From Prado023 sp963798745 (GTDB lineage Bacteria > Actinomycetota > Actinomycetes > S36-B12 > CAIYMF01), in the NCBI GenBank assembly GCA_963798745.1, contig CAWCUF010000006.1, positions 248,001 through 312,000 on the forward strand: a DNA stretch of 64,000 nt. Reading direction: 5' to 3'. This document shows, piece after piece, positions 24,363 through 32,869 of the stretch. The position numbers were made by a program, and so were the translations under genes. Position 1 is the first letter of the stretch; each line of letters starts with the position of its first letter. Below the pieces are notes generated by a model. The model was not told where the DNA came from and did no database searches. It saw only the letters and a list, made by a program, of their open reading frames with translations.

Positions 24363-25589
24363 TCAGTGCTCCACGTGCACCGCGGCACGCTTGGGCTGGC
24401 CGATGCCTTCGAGCAGCTCGCCGAACCAGGGCGCCTCGATGTCGAAGTTCTTGCCACCCTTGATCCGGTCGAACTCGATGGCGCGCAGCACGTCGCCGCG
24501 CTCCTCGTCGTGACCCACCAGCCCACTGCCACCAGCCAGCGCCACCTGCACCGCGGTGTCCACGCAGGACTTGATCAGCTCGAGGTCGCGGGCGTTCGCC
24601 GCGGCGGCACGCGAGTAGTAGCCGCTCTTCTGGATCAGGACCTTGCCGGCCTCGATCATCGGCGCGAACTGCTCGGCGAACCATTGGCCCGGGTTGATCT
24701 CGTCGAGGCGCACGTGCCCGAACGCGTCGCGCGGCACGGTCTCGCCGGCAGCCTCCATCTGGGCCACGATCGAGTCGACGCCGGCACCCTCGGACAGGAA
24801 GATGTTGACGTTGCCGACCTCGTCCATGACGGCCTTGAGCCGCTCCGCCTCGGCGGCGAGGTCCAGTTCCATCTCGGGCACGAACACCGCGTGCACGTCG
24901 CGGCGCACCCGGGGCACGCCGAACTCGGGCAGCCACTCCTTGTGGTCGAGCAGGGCGCGGTAGGACTGCGCCGTGGCAGCGGTCAGCCAGCCGCAGTTAC
25001 GGCCCATCACCTCGTGGACGACCAGCGTGCGCGGGTTGGCACTGTGCTCGGAGACCACGTTCCAGAAGAACTCCGCGCCCTCGTCGGCCGCGGTCCACGC
25101 GCCCAGGGACTGCTTGATGGGGATGACGTCGTTGTCGATCGTCTTGGGCAGGCCGACGACGTGCAGCTCGTAGCCGTTCGTGTGCAGGAAGGCCGCGAGG
25201 TCGGCAGCCGCGGTGTTGGTGTCATCGCCGCCGATCGTGTGCAGCACGTCGACCCCGTCGGCGACCAACTGGTCGGCAGCGACCTGTTGCGGGTCCTGGC
25301 CCTCGGAGACCAGGCCACGCTTGACGCAGTCGGCCACGTTGGTCAGCTTGACCCGGCTGTTCACGATCGGGCTGCCCCCGAAGTCGTGGAGCAGGTGGGC
25401 CTTCTCGCGGACCAGTGGGCTCACCTCCATCTTCTCGCCGAGCAGCAGGCCCTGATAGCCCCCGCGGTAGGCGATGATCTCGATGTCCGGCGCGACCTCG
25501 GTGTAGCGCTGGATCAGCCCTCCCACGGCTGAGGACAGGCAGGGCGCGAGCCCGCCGGCGGTGAGCAGGGCAACCTTCTTGACAGTCAT
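24363..25589 (-). CDS. pfp: Pyrophosphate-dependent 6-phosphofructokinase
   Basis: 408 aa. The nucleotide/PPi loop LLTAGGLAPCLSS is followed by TIGGDDTNTAAADLA and then GLPKTIDNDV. GGDD with PKTxDND is the signature of PPi-type enzymes (ATP-type PFKs have GGDGS). The enzyme reversibly phosphorylates fructose 6-phosphate using PPi. ATG 25589 has a GGAAGG ribosome-binding site. The 287-nt spacer to the divergent glpK holds a hairpin at 25759-25797 and otherwise nothing recognisable except the glpK -10. Confidence 0.9.
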   Translation of the reverse strand: MTVKKVALLTAGGLAPCLSSAVGGLIQRYTEVAPDIEIIAYRGGYQGLLLGEKMEVSPLVREKAHLLHDFGGSPIVNSRVKLTNVADCVKRGLVSEGQDPQQVAADQLVADGVDVLHTIGGDDTNTAAADLAAFLHTNGYELHVVGLPKTIDNDVIPIKQSLGAWTAADEGAEFFWNVVSEHSANPRTLVVHEVMGRNCGWLTAATAQSYRALLDHKEWLPEFGVPRVRRDVHAVFVPEMELDLAAEAERLKAVMDEVGNVNIFLSEGAGVDSIVAQMEAAGETVPRDAFGHVRLDEINPGQWFAEQFAPMIEAGKVLIQKSGYYSRAAAANARDLELIKSCVDTAVQVALAGGSGLVGHDEERGDVLRAIEFDRIKGGKNFDIEAPWFGELLEGIGQPKRAAVHVEH

Positions 25590-25758
25590 GGGGCAACCTT
25601 CCGTGGACCGGTTCGACGACGGGGCCACGCTACCGATGCTGACGCCGGAACGCCGGTCGGCAGAGCCCTGCCCGCGGGCCCGTCCGGTCGCGCGGGCATC
25701 CGCCAGCACCCGGCTGAACGCGGCTCAAGTCGTCGTCGCCAGGCGCCGAATCGAACAG

Positions 25759-25797
25759 CAAGACCCGGTGCCCCTTCATGGCGGACACCGGGTCTTG
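25759..25797. other. Hairpin in the pfp-glpK divergent spacer
   Basis: CAAGACCCGGTG and its perfect 12-nt complement are separated by 15 nt. It lies upstream of both divergent genes, where a terminator would not be expected. It may end an unannotated short transcript or act as a 5'-leader structure for pfp. No U-tract. Confidence 0.5.
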
Positions 25798-25862
25798 GCC
25801 GTCCGCGCGCCGATGGTCCGGTGGTGGGCCCGCTGGGCCACCCAGACCGAGGACTGTTGTCC

Positions 25863-25868
25863 TAGGGT
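25863..25868 (+). promoter_or_regulatory. -10 element, leaderless promoter of glpK
   Basis: TAGGGT lies 8 nt before ATG 25877, with no ribosome-binding site. Confidence 0.45.
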
Positions 25869-25876
25869 GAGCGTCC

Positions 25877-27370
25877 ATGAGCATCCTCGCCCTGGACGCC
25901 GGGACGACCGGGGTCACGGCCCTGCTGGTGTCCGCCGAGCTGAAGGTCGTCGCCCGCGGTTACCAGGAGTTCCCCCAGCACTTCCCCGCCGCTGGCTGGG
26001 TCGAGCATGACCCCGGTGAGATCTGGGCCGCGACCCTGGACGCCACCCGTCACGTCCTGGCCACCGACGCCGCCCGGGCAGACCCGCCGACCGCGGTCGG
26101 GATCACCAACCAACGCGAGACGATCTGCTTCTGGGACCGCGAGACGATGGGCGCAGCCCGCCGCGCGATCGTGTGGCAGGACCGCCGAACGGCCGGCATC
26201 TGTGCCAGCCTGCGCGAGGCCGGCCACGAACCCCTGGTCGAGCGCGTGACCGGCCTGCGGCTGGACCCCTACTTCTCAGCCACCAAGGTGGCCTGGGTGC
26301 GGGCGCAGGACGCCCAGACCTGGCGGCGGATCGTCGCCGGCGAGGTCGCTCTGGGCACCGTCGACTCCTACCTGGTGGCCCGGCTGACCCGTGGCCTGCA
26401 CCATGTGACCGACCCGTCGAACGCCTCGCGCACCATGCTCTACGACCTGAACACCGGCGACTGGGCCCCCGAGCTGCTCGACCTGTTCGGGGTGCCCCGC
26501 GAGGCCCTGCCCACGATCGTCGACTCCTACGGAGTGCTCGGGCACACCGACCCGGCCTGCTTCCTCGGCCTCGAGTTACCGATCGCAGGGATCCTCGGCG
26601 ACCAGCAGGCTGCACTGTTCGGCCAGGGCTGCTTCGAGGACGGGTCCAGCAAGTGCACCTACGGCACCGGCTCGTTCGTCCTGGTCAACACCGGCGAGCA
26701 GATCGTGAACTCGCACAACGGCCTGCTCACGACGGTGGCCTGGCAGCACCCAGGCGGTCGGCGCGAGTTCGCCCTCGAGGGGGCCGTGTTCGTGACCGGT
26801 GCCGCAGTGCAGTGGCTGCGCGACGGGCTGGGCATCATCGAGTCCGCCACCGAGTCCGAGGGGCTGGCCCGCTCCGTGCCGGACTCCGGTGGGGTGGTGT
26901 TCGTCCCGGCGCTGACCGGGCTGGGGGCGCCGGACTGGGACCCGTATGCCCGCGGGACGATCATGGGCATCACCCGCGGCACGACCCGGGCGCACCTGGT
27001 GCGAGCCACCCTGGAGGCCATCGCCTTCGAGGTGCGCGACGTCGTGGACCTGATGGTCCGGGAGGCTGGGCTCACCATGCCGGAGCTGTCCGTGGATGGC
27101 GGTGCGGCGCTCAACGGGTTCCTCTGCCAGGTGCAGGCCGATGAGCTCGGCATCCCCGTCCGCGTCGCCTCCGAGTTGCAGGCAACCGGGCTGGGCGCGG
27201 GCATCGCGGCCGGGCTGGGAACTGGGCTGTGGAGCTCCACGGCTGAGGTGGGCGAGCGGCTGCACGAGGCCGCCGAGGCCCGCTACGAGCCGCGGCCGCA
27301 CGATCCGGGCGCCCATCGACGCTGGCGGGTGGCAGTCGAACGGTCCAAGGGCTGGGCCCGGCTGGACTAG
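25877..27370 (+). CDS. glpK: Glycerol kinase
   Basis: 497-aa FGGY-family kinase. ILALDAGTTGVTALL is the first phosphate loop. ITNQRETICFW and IVWQDRRTAGIC are glycerol-kinase blocks with the catalytic region SNASRTMLYDLNTGDW, and GDQQAALFGQGCF, CTYGTGSFVLVNTG and LSVDGGAALNGFLCQ complete the ATP site. It makes sn-glycerol 3-phosphate, which the acyltransferase encoded just downstream on the other strand (plsC) also ultimately draws on. A leaderless-type promoter precedes it. No glpF/glpD is adjacent. Confidence 0.93.
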   Translation: MSILALDAGTTGVTALLVSAELKVVARGYQEFPQHFPAAGWVEHDPGEIWAATLDATRHVLATDAARADPPTAVGITNQRETICFWDRETMGAARRAIVWQDRRTAGICASLREAGHEPLVERVTGLRLDPYFSATKVAWVRAQDAQTWRRIVAGEVALGTVDSYLVARLTRGLHHVTDPSNASRTMLYDLNTGDWAPELLDLFGVPREALPTIVDSYGVLGHTDPACFLGLELPIAGILGDQQAALFGQGCFEDGSSKCTYGTGSFVLVNTGEQIVNSHNGLLTTVAWQHPGGRREFALEGAVFVTGAAVQWLRDGLGIIESATESEGLARSVPDSGGVVFVPALTGLGAPDWDPYARGTIMGITRGTTRAHLVRATLEAIAFEVRDVVDLMVREAGLTMPELSVDGGAALNGFLCQVQADELGIPVRVASELQATGLGAGIAAGLGTGLWSSTAEVGERLHEAAEARYEPRPHDPGAHRRWRVAVERSKGWARLD

Positions 27371-27375
27371 CCGGT

Positions 27376-27420
27376 GGCTCAGGCGACTGGACCGGCTCAG
27401 GCGACTGGACCGGCTCAGGC
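27376..27420. repeat. 18-bp tandem repeat, 2.5 copies
   Basis: GGCTCAGGCGACTGGACC is repeated exactly at 27376-27393 and 27394-27411, and its first 9 nt recur at 27412-27420. It fills the whole glpK-plsC convergent spacer and the third unit supplies the plsC stop codon. Confidence 0.85.
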
Positions 27421-28161
27421 TCGCTGCACCTCGGCGGCCTCGACTTCGGCGATGCGGTCGCGGCCCGGCGTCGACGTGCCGTACTTGGCGATCATGTCCT
27501 TGGCCTGATTGGCGTAGATGTCGACGTACTCCTGGCCGGCGAGCTCCATGAGCTCGTACATGAGTTCGTCGGTCATGCTGCGCAGCACGAACCTGTCATC
27601 CTGCATGCCTGCGTAGCGGGAGAAGTCCAGTGGGGCACCGATGCGGATGGTCAGGGGGTACAGGTTGGGGATCTTCTGGCCGGTCGGCTGGATCTTGTCG
27701 GTCCCGATCATCGCCACGGGGATCACCGGAGCGGGCGCCGCCAGCGCCATCCGGGCCGGGCCGGTGCGCCCCCGGTACAGACGCCCGTCCGGGGAGCGCG
27801 TGCCTTCGGGGTAGACACCCAGCAGGTGGCCCTCGCGCAGCACCCGCACGCCGGTGTCGATCGCGGCCATGCTCGCCCGGCCCCCCGACCGGTCGATCGG
27901 GACCTGACCCACGCCGGAGAAGAACTGCTTGGACAGCCAGCCCTTGACGCCGGGCCCGTCGAAGTAGTCACTCTTGGCCAGGAAGGTGATCTTGCGGTCA
28001 ACGATCAGGGGCAGGAAGAACGAGTCGGAGAAGGACAGGTGGTTGCTGGCCAGGATCGCCGGGCCCTCGGCGGGGATGTGCTCCAGACCCTGCACCGTGG
28101 GCGTGTAGAGGGCCCGAAGCGGCGGACCGATGACCACATGCTTCATCAGCGAGTAGAGCAT
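27415..28161 (-). CDS. plsC: 1-acyl-sn-glycerol-3-phosphate acyltransferase (PlsC family)
   Basis: 248 aa. The acyltransferase motifs are NHLSFSDSFFLPL (NHxxxxD, block I; about residue 40), GGRASMAAI, GVYPEGTRSPDGRLYRGRTG (blocks III, with EGTRS), and VIPVAMIGTD (block IV). It transfers an acyl group to lysophosphatidate or a related acceptor on the inner membrane face. ATG 28161 follows GGGAGGA. The Rv2182c position in mycobacteria is comparable. The acceptor in this organism is not known; some actinobacterial paralogues act on PIMs. Confidence 0.88.
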   Translation of the reverse strand: MLYSLMKHVVIGPPLRALYTPTVQGLEHIPAEGPAILASNHLSFSDSFFLPLIVDRKITFLAKSDYFDGPGVKGWLSKQFFSGVGQVPIDRSGGRASMAAIDTGVRVLREGHLLGVYPEGTRSPDGRLYRGRTGPARMALAAPAPVIPVAMIGTDKIQPTGQKIPNLYPLTIRIGAPLDFSRYAGMQDDRFVLRSMTDELMYELMELAGQEYVDIYANQAKDMIAKYGTSTPGRDRIAEVEAAEVQRA

Positions 28162-28211
28162 CGGTGGTCCTCCCTTGGCCAGGGACACGGTAGGGGAACG
28201 CACCCGGCACG

Positions 28212-28236
28212 AGCAACGCGAACGGTTCGCGTCGCT
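28212..28236. promoter_or_regulatory. 25-nt near-perfect palindrome, possible operator
   Basis: AGCAACGCGAAC and GTTCGCGTCGCT are complementary at 11 of 12 positions around a single central G. It lies in the 170-nt divergent spacer between plsC and the membrane-protein gene at 28331. The 1-nt centre makes a DNA-binding site for a dimer more likely than an RNA hairpin. No regulator gene is adjacent. Confidence 0.45.
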
Positions 28237-28330
28237 GGCCGATGTGCGACGATGGCGCCGACGTCCGGACGACTCGCCCAGGAGTATGCGATGCCCCCCT
28301 GCGCCCCAGCACGGTTCGTCGGGGTGGCCC

Positions 28331-28894
28331 ATGGCTGACCGCCCCGAACGGCAGGAGGACTTCGACGCTGCATGGGCGCGCATCGTCGCCGATCTCACTG
28401 CCGGGCCCGCCGCAGACCCGGACGCGCCCGGGTCGGATGAGACCGGCCGCCCGGACGAGGCCGGGTCGGAGGCACCGGGTGGCGCCAGCACCCCCCGCGC
28501 CGGTAGCCCCGCCGAACCGCCCGCGGCCGGAACCGAGGCGGGCCTGGCCAAGCTGTTCGAACCCCTGCGGCGCGCCCGACGGGAGCCCCCGCCGGCCCCT
28601 GCGGGGAACGCCCCGGACGCCCCGGGTGCCTTCGTCGACAACTGGGAGGACGAGGGTCACTTCGTCCCGCCCGAGCCTCCCGACATCCCCGCCGGCACGC
28701 CGCTGGCGCGCCTGGGATGGGCGGGCACGATCGGCGGCCCGATCGTCCTGCTGCTCATCGCGCTGACCGGTTGGGATCCCCCGCGCATCGTGAGCATCGC
28801 TGCCGGCCTGGCGTTCCTGGGCGGCTTCGCCACCCTCGTGTTCCTGCTCCCCGACTCCCGCGAGGACGGCTGGGACGACGGCGCCCGGTTGTGA
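28331..28894 (+). CDS. Conserved hypothetical membrane protein
   Basis: 187 aa. A long acidic, Pro/Ala/Glu-rich cytosolic N-terminus (about 105 residues) is followed by DEGHFVPPEPPDIPAGTP, a segment I associate with a conserved actinobacterial protein family. Two C-terminal membrane helices (LARLGWAGTIGGPIVLLLI and IAAGLAFLGGFATLVFLL) and a short acidic tail close it. ATG 28331 fits coding bias; there is no clear ribosome-binding site. Function unknown. Confidence 0.7.
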   Translation: MADRPERQEDFDAAWARIVADLTAGPAADPDAPGSDETGRPDEAGSEAPGGASTPRAGSPAEPPAAGTEAGLAKLFEPLRRARREPPPAPAGNAPDAPGAFVDNWEDEGHFVPPEPPDIPAGTPLARLGWAGTIGGPIVLLLIALTGWDPPRIVSIAAGLAFLGGFATLVFLLPDSREDGWDDGARL

Positions 28895-28917
28895 CGACGG
28901 CGCCGTCCCGGACTGGC

Positions 28918-29280
28918 CTAGTCGATCTCGTCGCTCTCTCCGCGCCCATCGGCCTGGTCGGCCTGGTCGGCCTGGTCGGCATGGTCGTCGGTGTGTGCCG
29001 CCTGTTCGCCGGTCACGAACCCTCGGTTCTCGGCCGCAGCAGCCAGGGCCGAGCCGAGCCCGAGGACGATGCTGCGCGCCACCTCGGTGACATCGGCGAT
29101 GACCTGGGGATTCACCTGGTCCAAGGTGGCGGCCGCCTGGCAGATCGGGCACGAATCACACACCGACTGCGGAACGGTCGCGCGTACGGGACCCTCAGGC
29201 TCGTTGGGCACCAGCAGCCCCATTGAATCGGCCCAGGAGCGCACTGCCTCCCAGAAGGATGCCGACTCGGACTGGGCCAT
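28918..29280 (-). CDS. Small acidic protein with a CxxCxxC cluster
   Basis: 120 aa. The N-terminal helix MAQSESASFWEAVRSWADS is followed by VCDSCPICQAAATLDQVNP, which has three closely spaced Cys (a possible metal or redox site), then a hydrophobic helix (SIVLGLGSALAAAAE). The C-terminal tail is Asp-rich with a (QAD) repeat made by a 9-bp DNA repeat near 28948-28987. It sits 6 nt downstream of the SRPBCC gene and is probably co-transcribed. I believe this pairing is common in actinobacteria, but the function is unknown. Confidence 0.65.
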   Translation of the reverse strand: MAQSESASFWEAVRSWADSMGLLVPNEPEGPVRATVPQSVCDSCPICQAAATLDQVNPQVIADVTEVARSIVLGLGSALAAAAENRGFVTGEQAAHTDDHADQADQADQADGRGESDEID

Positions 29281-29286
29281 CTGGAA

Positions 29287-29718
29287 TCAGCCCTCAGCCC
29301 GCCGCTTGAGACCCTTCAGGGCCGAATCGACGATCACCTTCTCGCCGCGTCGACGCAGCATGCCCACGATCGGCACCGCCAGTTCCACGGCCAGACGGTA
29401 TTCGACCTCGGTGGTGCCGTCGCCCAGATCGGTGCAGACGTAGGTGCCGTGCAGGTCGTTGAGCTTGTCGCCCTTGGTCAGATGCCAGGAGACCTCGGTA
29501 TCGGCCCAGTCGTAGGCCACGGTGTAGCTGTCCTTGATCATCCCGAGGTTCCCGTGAAAGGTCGCCGAGGCGGGCCGACCGGACTCCAGCACCTCGTCGG
29601 CGCTCGCTGCATCGACACCTGAGATCCAGTCGGGATAGGTCTCGACGTCAGCGATGATGTCCATGATCTCGGCAGGGGCAGCGCTGATGATGATGCTGGA
29701 ATGAGTCGACTCGGCCAC
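29287..29718 (-). CDS. SRPBCC (START/Bet v1-like) lipid-binding-fold protein
   Basis: 143 aa. The classic start SSIIISAAPAEIMDIIADVETYPDWISGV is a strand followed by a helix with the YPDW motif (here quoted as IIADVETYPDWISGV). Alternating strands follow, then a long C-terminal helix (VIVDSALKGLKRRAEG). The fold has a hydrophobic cavity; the ligand is unknown. GTG 29718 is 6 nt after a -10 element. Corresponds in position and type to Rv2185c of mycobacteria. Operon with the CxxC protein. Confidence 0.82.
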   Translation of the reverse strand: MAESTHSSIIISAAPAEIMDIIADVETYPDWISGVDAASADEVLESGRPASATFHGNLGMIKDSYTVAYDWADTEVSWHLTKGDKLNDLHGTYVCTDLGDGTTEVEYRLAVELAVPIVGMLRRRGEKVIVDSALKGLKRRAEG

Positions 29719-29724
29719 ATGCGC

Positions 29725-29730
29725 AGGCTA
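29725..29730 (-). promoter_or_regulatory. -10 element, leaderless promoter of the SRPBCC gene
   Basis: Minus-strand TAGCCT lies 6 nt before GTG 29718, with no ribosome-binding site. Confidence 0.45.
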
Positions 29731-29801
29731 GCCGGTCCGGCGGCTGAGCGCGGGACAGGCGCGATACCGTGACGCCGTCGGGTAGTGGAGGGGGTGGTGA
29801 C

Positions 29802-30467
29802 GTGGTGGACACGGCAGGGCCCTCGACCAAGGGTCTGGTCGTGGTCGTTGCCGAGGCCCATCACTTGCTGCGCCATGGTCTGGCGGCGGTGCTGGGCGCT
29901 GCGGGGGCGATCGTGACCGCCGTCGCGGACTCCGATGCTGCCCTACGCGCCGTGCACGATCGGCGCGCCCTGGCGTTGCTGGTCAACCTCGACCTGCACG
30001 GCAATGAGCGAGGCCAACTGGTGGCCATCGCCCGCGATCGCTGGCCGAGCCTGGCCATCGTCGCGTTCAGCGCGGAGCCCGACCATGCCGCGATGCTCCA
30101 GGCGCTGGAACTGGGCGCCTCGGCCTACCTGCCCTGCAGCGTCGAGCCCGATCGCCTGCTCAGCACCCTCACCCAGGCCGTGAGCGCGCCGAGTGCCTTC
30201 CTGGCCGACGACCTGCTCGCCCCCCGCCGGGCGGCGCGCAGCGGACCGCGACTGACGCAGCGCGAGTCCGAGGTCCTGACACTCGCCGCCGAGGGGCTGA
30301 CCGTCTCGGGCATCTCCGATCGCCTGTACGTCTCACCGGCGACCACCCGCTCGCACCTGTCGGGCATCTACCGGAAACTGGGTGTGACCTCGCGCAGCCA
30401 GGCGGTGCTGACCGCCGAGCGGCTGGGCATGCTCAGCGACGGGCGGCCGGCGGCGGGCTTCGAATGA
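29802..30467 (+). CDS. LuxR/NarL-type regulator with degenerate receiver domain
   Basis: 221 aa. Residues about 10-125 have receiver topology, but the acidic pair is AEA (VVVVAEAHHLLRHGL) instead of DD. The conserved Lys is replaced by Pro (SAYLPCSVEP), while the central Asp may remain in VNLDLHGNE. Phosphorylation is therefore doubtful. The C-terminus is a GerE/LuxR helix-turn-helix: LTQRESEVLTLAAEGLTVSGISDRL, quoted as LTQRESEVLTLAAEGLT, then RKLGVTSRSQAV. No histidine kinase is nearby. GTG 29802 follows GGAGGGGG; GTG 29805 is an equal choice. The stop overlaps the GT87 start (ATGA), so regulator and transferase are co-expressed. Confidence 0.8.
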   Translation: MVDTAGPSTKGLVVVVAEAHHLLRHGLAAVLGAAGAIVTAVADSDAALRAVHDRRALALLVNLDLHGNERGQLVAIARDRWPSLAIVAFSAEPDHAAMLQALELGASAYLPCSVEPDRLLSTLTQAVSAPSAFLADDLLAPRRAARSGPRLTQRESEVLTLAAEGLTVSGISDRLYVSPATTRSHLSGIYRKLGVTSRSQAVLTAERLGMLSDGRPAAGFE

Positions 30468-31654
30468 CCGGTCGGCCAGCTCGCTGGGTGGTGGACTGGG
30501 CGCTCTGGGGTGTGCTGCGTGTGCTCCTCATCGCGATCATCGCCGGCTGGATCCCCTGGCCTGAACAGGTCAACGACCTCACCATCTACGCCGACTGGGC
30601 CCAGACCTCGCTCGGCTCGGGTCGGTTCCCCACCGACGAGATGTGGCAGTACCCGCCACTGGCTGGCCCGGTGTTCCTGTTCGGGGCGTGGCTGCCGGGG
30701 CAACGCATGGGCTTCGTGGCCCTGTTCCTGGCCTTCGATGCTCTGATCATGGCGATGCTCAGCATTGCGGCGCGCGGTACCTCGCGCACTGCCGGGGTGC
30801 GGCTGTGGGCGCTGCTGCCGCTGCTGGTGGGGCCGCTGCTGCTGGCCCGGTTCGACGTGGTGCCGACCGCGTTCGCCGTGGCCGCTGTGCTGCTGGTCGC
30901 TCGTCCGATGCTCAGCGCGGTGCTGGCCAGCACCGGTGCATGGCTCAAGGTGTGGCCGATCCTGGTGCTGGCCGCACTGCGCCGCAGTGACCTCCCCCGG
31001 GCCGCCGCGGGTGCGGTGGCGGCCAGCGTCGTGATCGCCGGTGCGTTGCTGGCCACCATGGCCGAGCCGTGGTCGTTCCTGACCGGCCAGCGCGACCGGG
31101 GCGTGCAGATCGAGTCGATCGCCGCATGGCCGTTCCTGATGGCGCGGGCGTTCGGCGCTCCGGTGGAGGTGGTCTACCGCTACGGCGCCCACGAGCTGGA
31201 TGCGGCCGGCGTGGACCTGGTGGCTCGGATCGCCACGGGGGCCACCGTCGTGCTGCTGGGGACCGTGGCGCTCCAGCGCCTGCGGGGAGCCCTGGAGCGC
31301 ATCCCCGGCCCGGACGTGGCCCTGGCCACGGTGCTGTTCTCGGTGGTCAGCAGCCGGGTGTTCTCCGGACAGTACTTCATCTGGCTGCTGGGCCTGGCCG
31401 CGGTGTGCCTGGGCGATCCGGACACCCGCATGCGGCGCACCGTCCTGCTGCTGATCGGCGCGGGCGCTGCGACCCAAATGATCTATCCCTGGCTCTACTC
31501 AGCCCTTCTCGAGGGCAATCCGGTGGCCGTGCTCGTGCAGACGATCCGGGTGGGCCTCACGCTGGCCGCGACCGGCACCGCCCTGGGCGTGTTGCTCGCG
31601 GACAAGCCACCGGCTCCCGCCCGGCGGGCCGTGCCCTCCTGGTGGGGCGGCTGA
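30464..31654 (+). CDS. GT87-type polyprenol-phosphate mannosyltransferase, MptC-like candidate
   Basis: 396-aa polytopic membrane protein with about ten helices. The first outer loop carries VNDLTIYADWAQT (the Asp is in the GT-C catalytic position), followed by MWQYPPLAGPVFLFGAWLP, typical of GT87/DUF2029. AWLKVWPILVLAALRR and SRVFSGQYFIWLLGL are later family blocks. In the comparable mycobacterial block Rv2181 is the alpha-1,2-mannosyltransferase of lipomannan, so an MptC-like role is plausible. The start overlaps the LuxR stop. Convergent with pimB', 12 nt apart. Confidence 0.75.
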   Translation: MTGRPARWVVDWALWGVLRVLLIAIIAGWIPWPEQVNDLTIYADWAQTSLGSGRFPTDEMWQYPPLAGPVFLFGAWLPGQRMGFVALFLAFDALIMAMLSIAARGTSRTAGVRLWALLPLLVGPLLLARFDVVPTAFAVAAVLLVARPMLSAVLASTGAWLKVWPILVLAALRRSDLPRAAAGAVAASVVIAGALLATMAEPWSFLTGQRDRGVQIESIAAWPFLMARAFGAPVEVVYRYGAHELDAAGVDLVARIATGATVVLLGTVALQRLRGALERIPGPDVALATVLFSVVSSRVFSGQYFIWLLGLAAVCLGDPDTRMRRTVLLLIGAGAATQMIYPWLYSALLEGNPVAVLVQTIRVGLTLAATGTALGVLLADKPPAPARRAVPSWWGG

Positions 31655-31666
31655 TCGCGCGGCTGG

Positions 31667-32830
31667 TCAGGGTGGGACCGGTGCCTGATCGGGATCTCGA
31701 CCATCGAGCATGATCGCAAGCCGCTGCGCGGAGCGCTCCCACGTCCAGGCGGACTCCACCCACTCGCGCCCCGCCCGACCCAGGCGAGCGGCCAGGTCCC
31801 GATCGGTCAACAACTGACTGACCCGAGCCACCAGCGCGTCCTGGTCGCGGCCACCGACGATGAAGCCGGTCTCGGTGTCACGGACCGCGTCCGGCGCCCC
31901 ACCGGAGTCACCCGACACCACGGGCAGCCCGGTGGCCGAGGCCTCCAAATAGACGATCCCCAGGCCTTCGACGTCCCAGCCACGCTGCCTGGTGCGGCAC
32001 GGCATCGCGAACACGTCACCGGCCGCGTAGTGCGCCGGCAACTCCGACCAGGGCACCCCCCCGGTGATCACCACGTCACGCTCGAGTCCGCGCTCGGCGA
32101 CCAGGGCGGCAAGGTCCTTGCGATAGGGACCCCCGCCGACGATCAGCAGGGCGACGTCGTGCCCAGCAGCGCGCTGGATCCGAGGCAGGGCCCGGATCAG
32201 CGAGTCCTGCCCCTTGCGCGGCATCAGCCGGGACACGCACACCACGACCGGCCGATCCTCAAGACCGTGTCGAGCCCGGATCTCCTGGCCATGAGCGCCC
32301 TGATCGGGGTGGAACGTCTGCGCGTCGACCCCGGGCACCAGTTGCCGCATCCGGGCTGCGGCCGCGGGGCTCAGCGCGGAGGCGATCCGGTCGCGGGTGT
32401 AGCCGCCCAGGTAGGTCACGCGGTCCAGGCCCTCGCCGATCCGAGCCAACATCTGCCGCGAACCGGGCGTACGGGCCCAGGCGGCCTCGTGCCCGTGGGT
32501 CATTCCCACGCTCGTGTGGACGCCTACCTTGGCCAAGGGCGCGGCCAGGAGGCCCAAGGGGGCTGCTGCGCCGAACACCACCCGATCGCATCCCTCCGTG
32601 CGCGCGATCTCGCGGGCCCGGCGCAGGACCATGGGCTCAGGCAGCATCAATGACGTCCGGTGGCGGACCACGGGGAACGGCTGCTGCGCGTCGAAGGCGC
32701 CATCGCCCTGCCACTTCGGGGCATACACGACCACCGACCCCTCGGGCTGGCGGGCCAGGACCCCGTGCACGAAGGCCTGGATCCCCCCAGCACGCGGCGG
32801 GAAGTCGTTGGTCACGCAGAGGACACGCAT
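31667..32830 (-). CDS. pimB: Phosphatidylinositol mannosyltransferase, PimB' type (GT4)
   Basis: 387-aa GT-B glycosyltransferase. The N-terminal domain begins VLCVTNDFPPRAGGIQAFV (Gly-rich acceptor loop). The donor domain has VVCVSRLMPRKGQDSLIRAL, VGGGPYRKDL and the nucleotide-sugar EX7E-type motif in VEGLGIVYLEASATGLPVV, preceded by FAMPCRTRQRGWD. The CRTRxxGWDVEGLG block is characteristic of PimB', which adds the second mannose from GDP-Man to PIM1. ATG 32830 fits the family start. Synteny with Rv2188c supports the call. Confidence 0.85.
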   Translation of the reverse strand: MRVLCVTNDFPPRAGGIQAFVHGVLARQPEGSVVVYAPKWQGDGAFDAQQPFPVVRHRTSLMLPEPMVLRRAREIARTEGCDRVVFGAAAPLGLLAAPLAKVGVHTSVGMTHGHEAAWARTPGSRQMLARIGEGLDRVTYLGGYTRDRIASALSPAAAARMRQLVPGVDAQTFHPDQGAHGQEIRARHGLEDRPVVVCVSRLMPRKGQDSLIRALPRIQRAAGHDVALLIVGGGPYRKDLAALVAERGLERDVVITGGVPWSELPAHYAAGDVFAMPCRTRQRGWDVEGLGIVYLEASATGLPVVSGDSGGAPDAVRDTETGFIVGGRDQDALVARVSQLLTDRDLAARLGRAGREWVESAWTWERSAQRLAIMLDGRDPDQAPVPP

Positions 32831-32869
32831 GGGCCCATCTTGGCCCACACCCGGCCACGAGGGGGCTCC

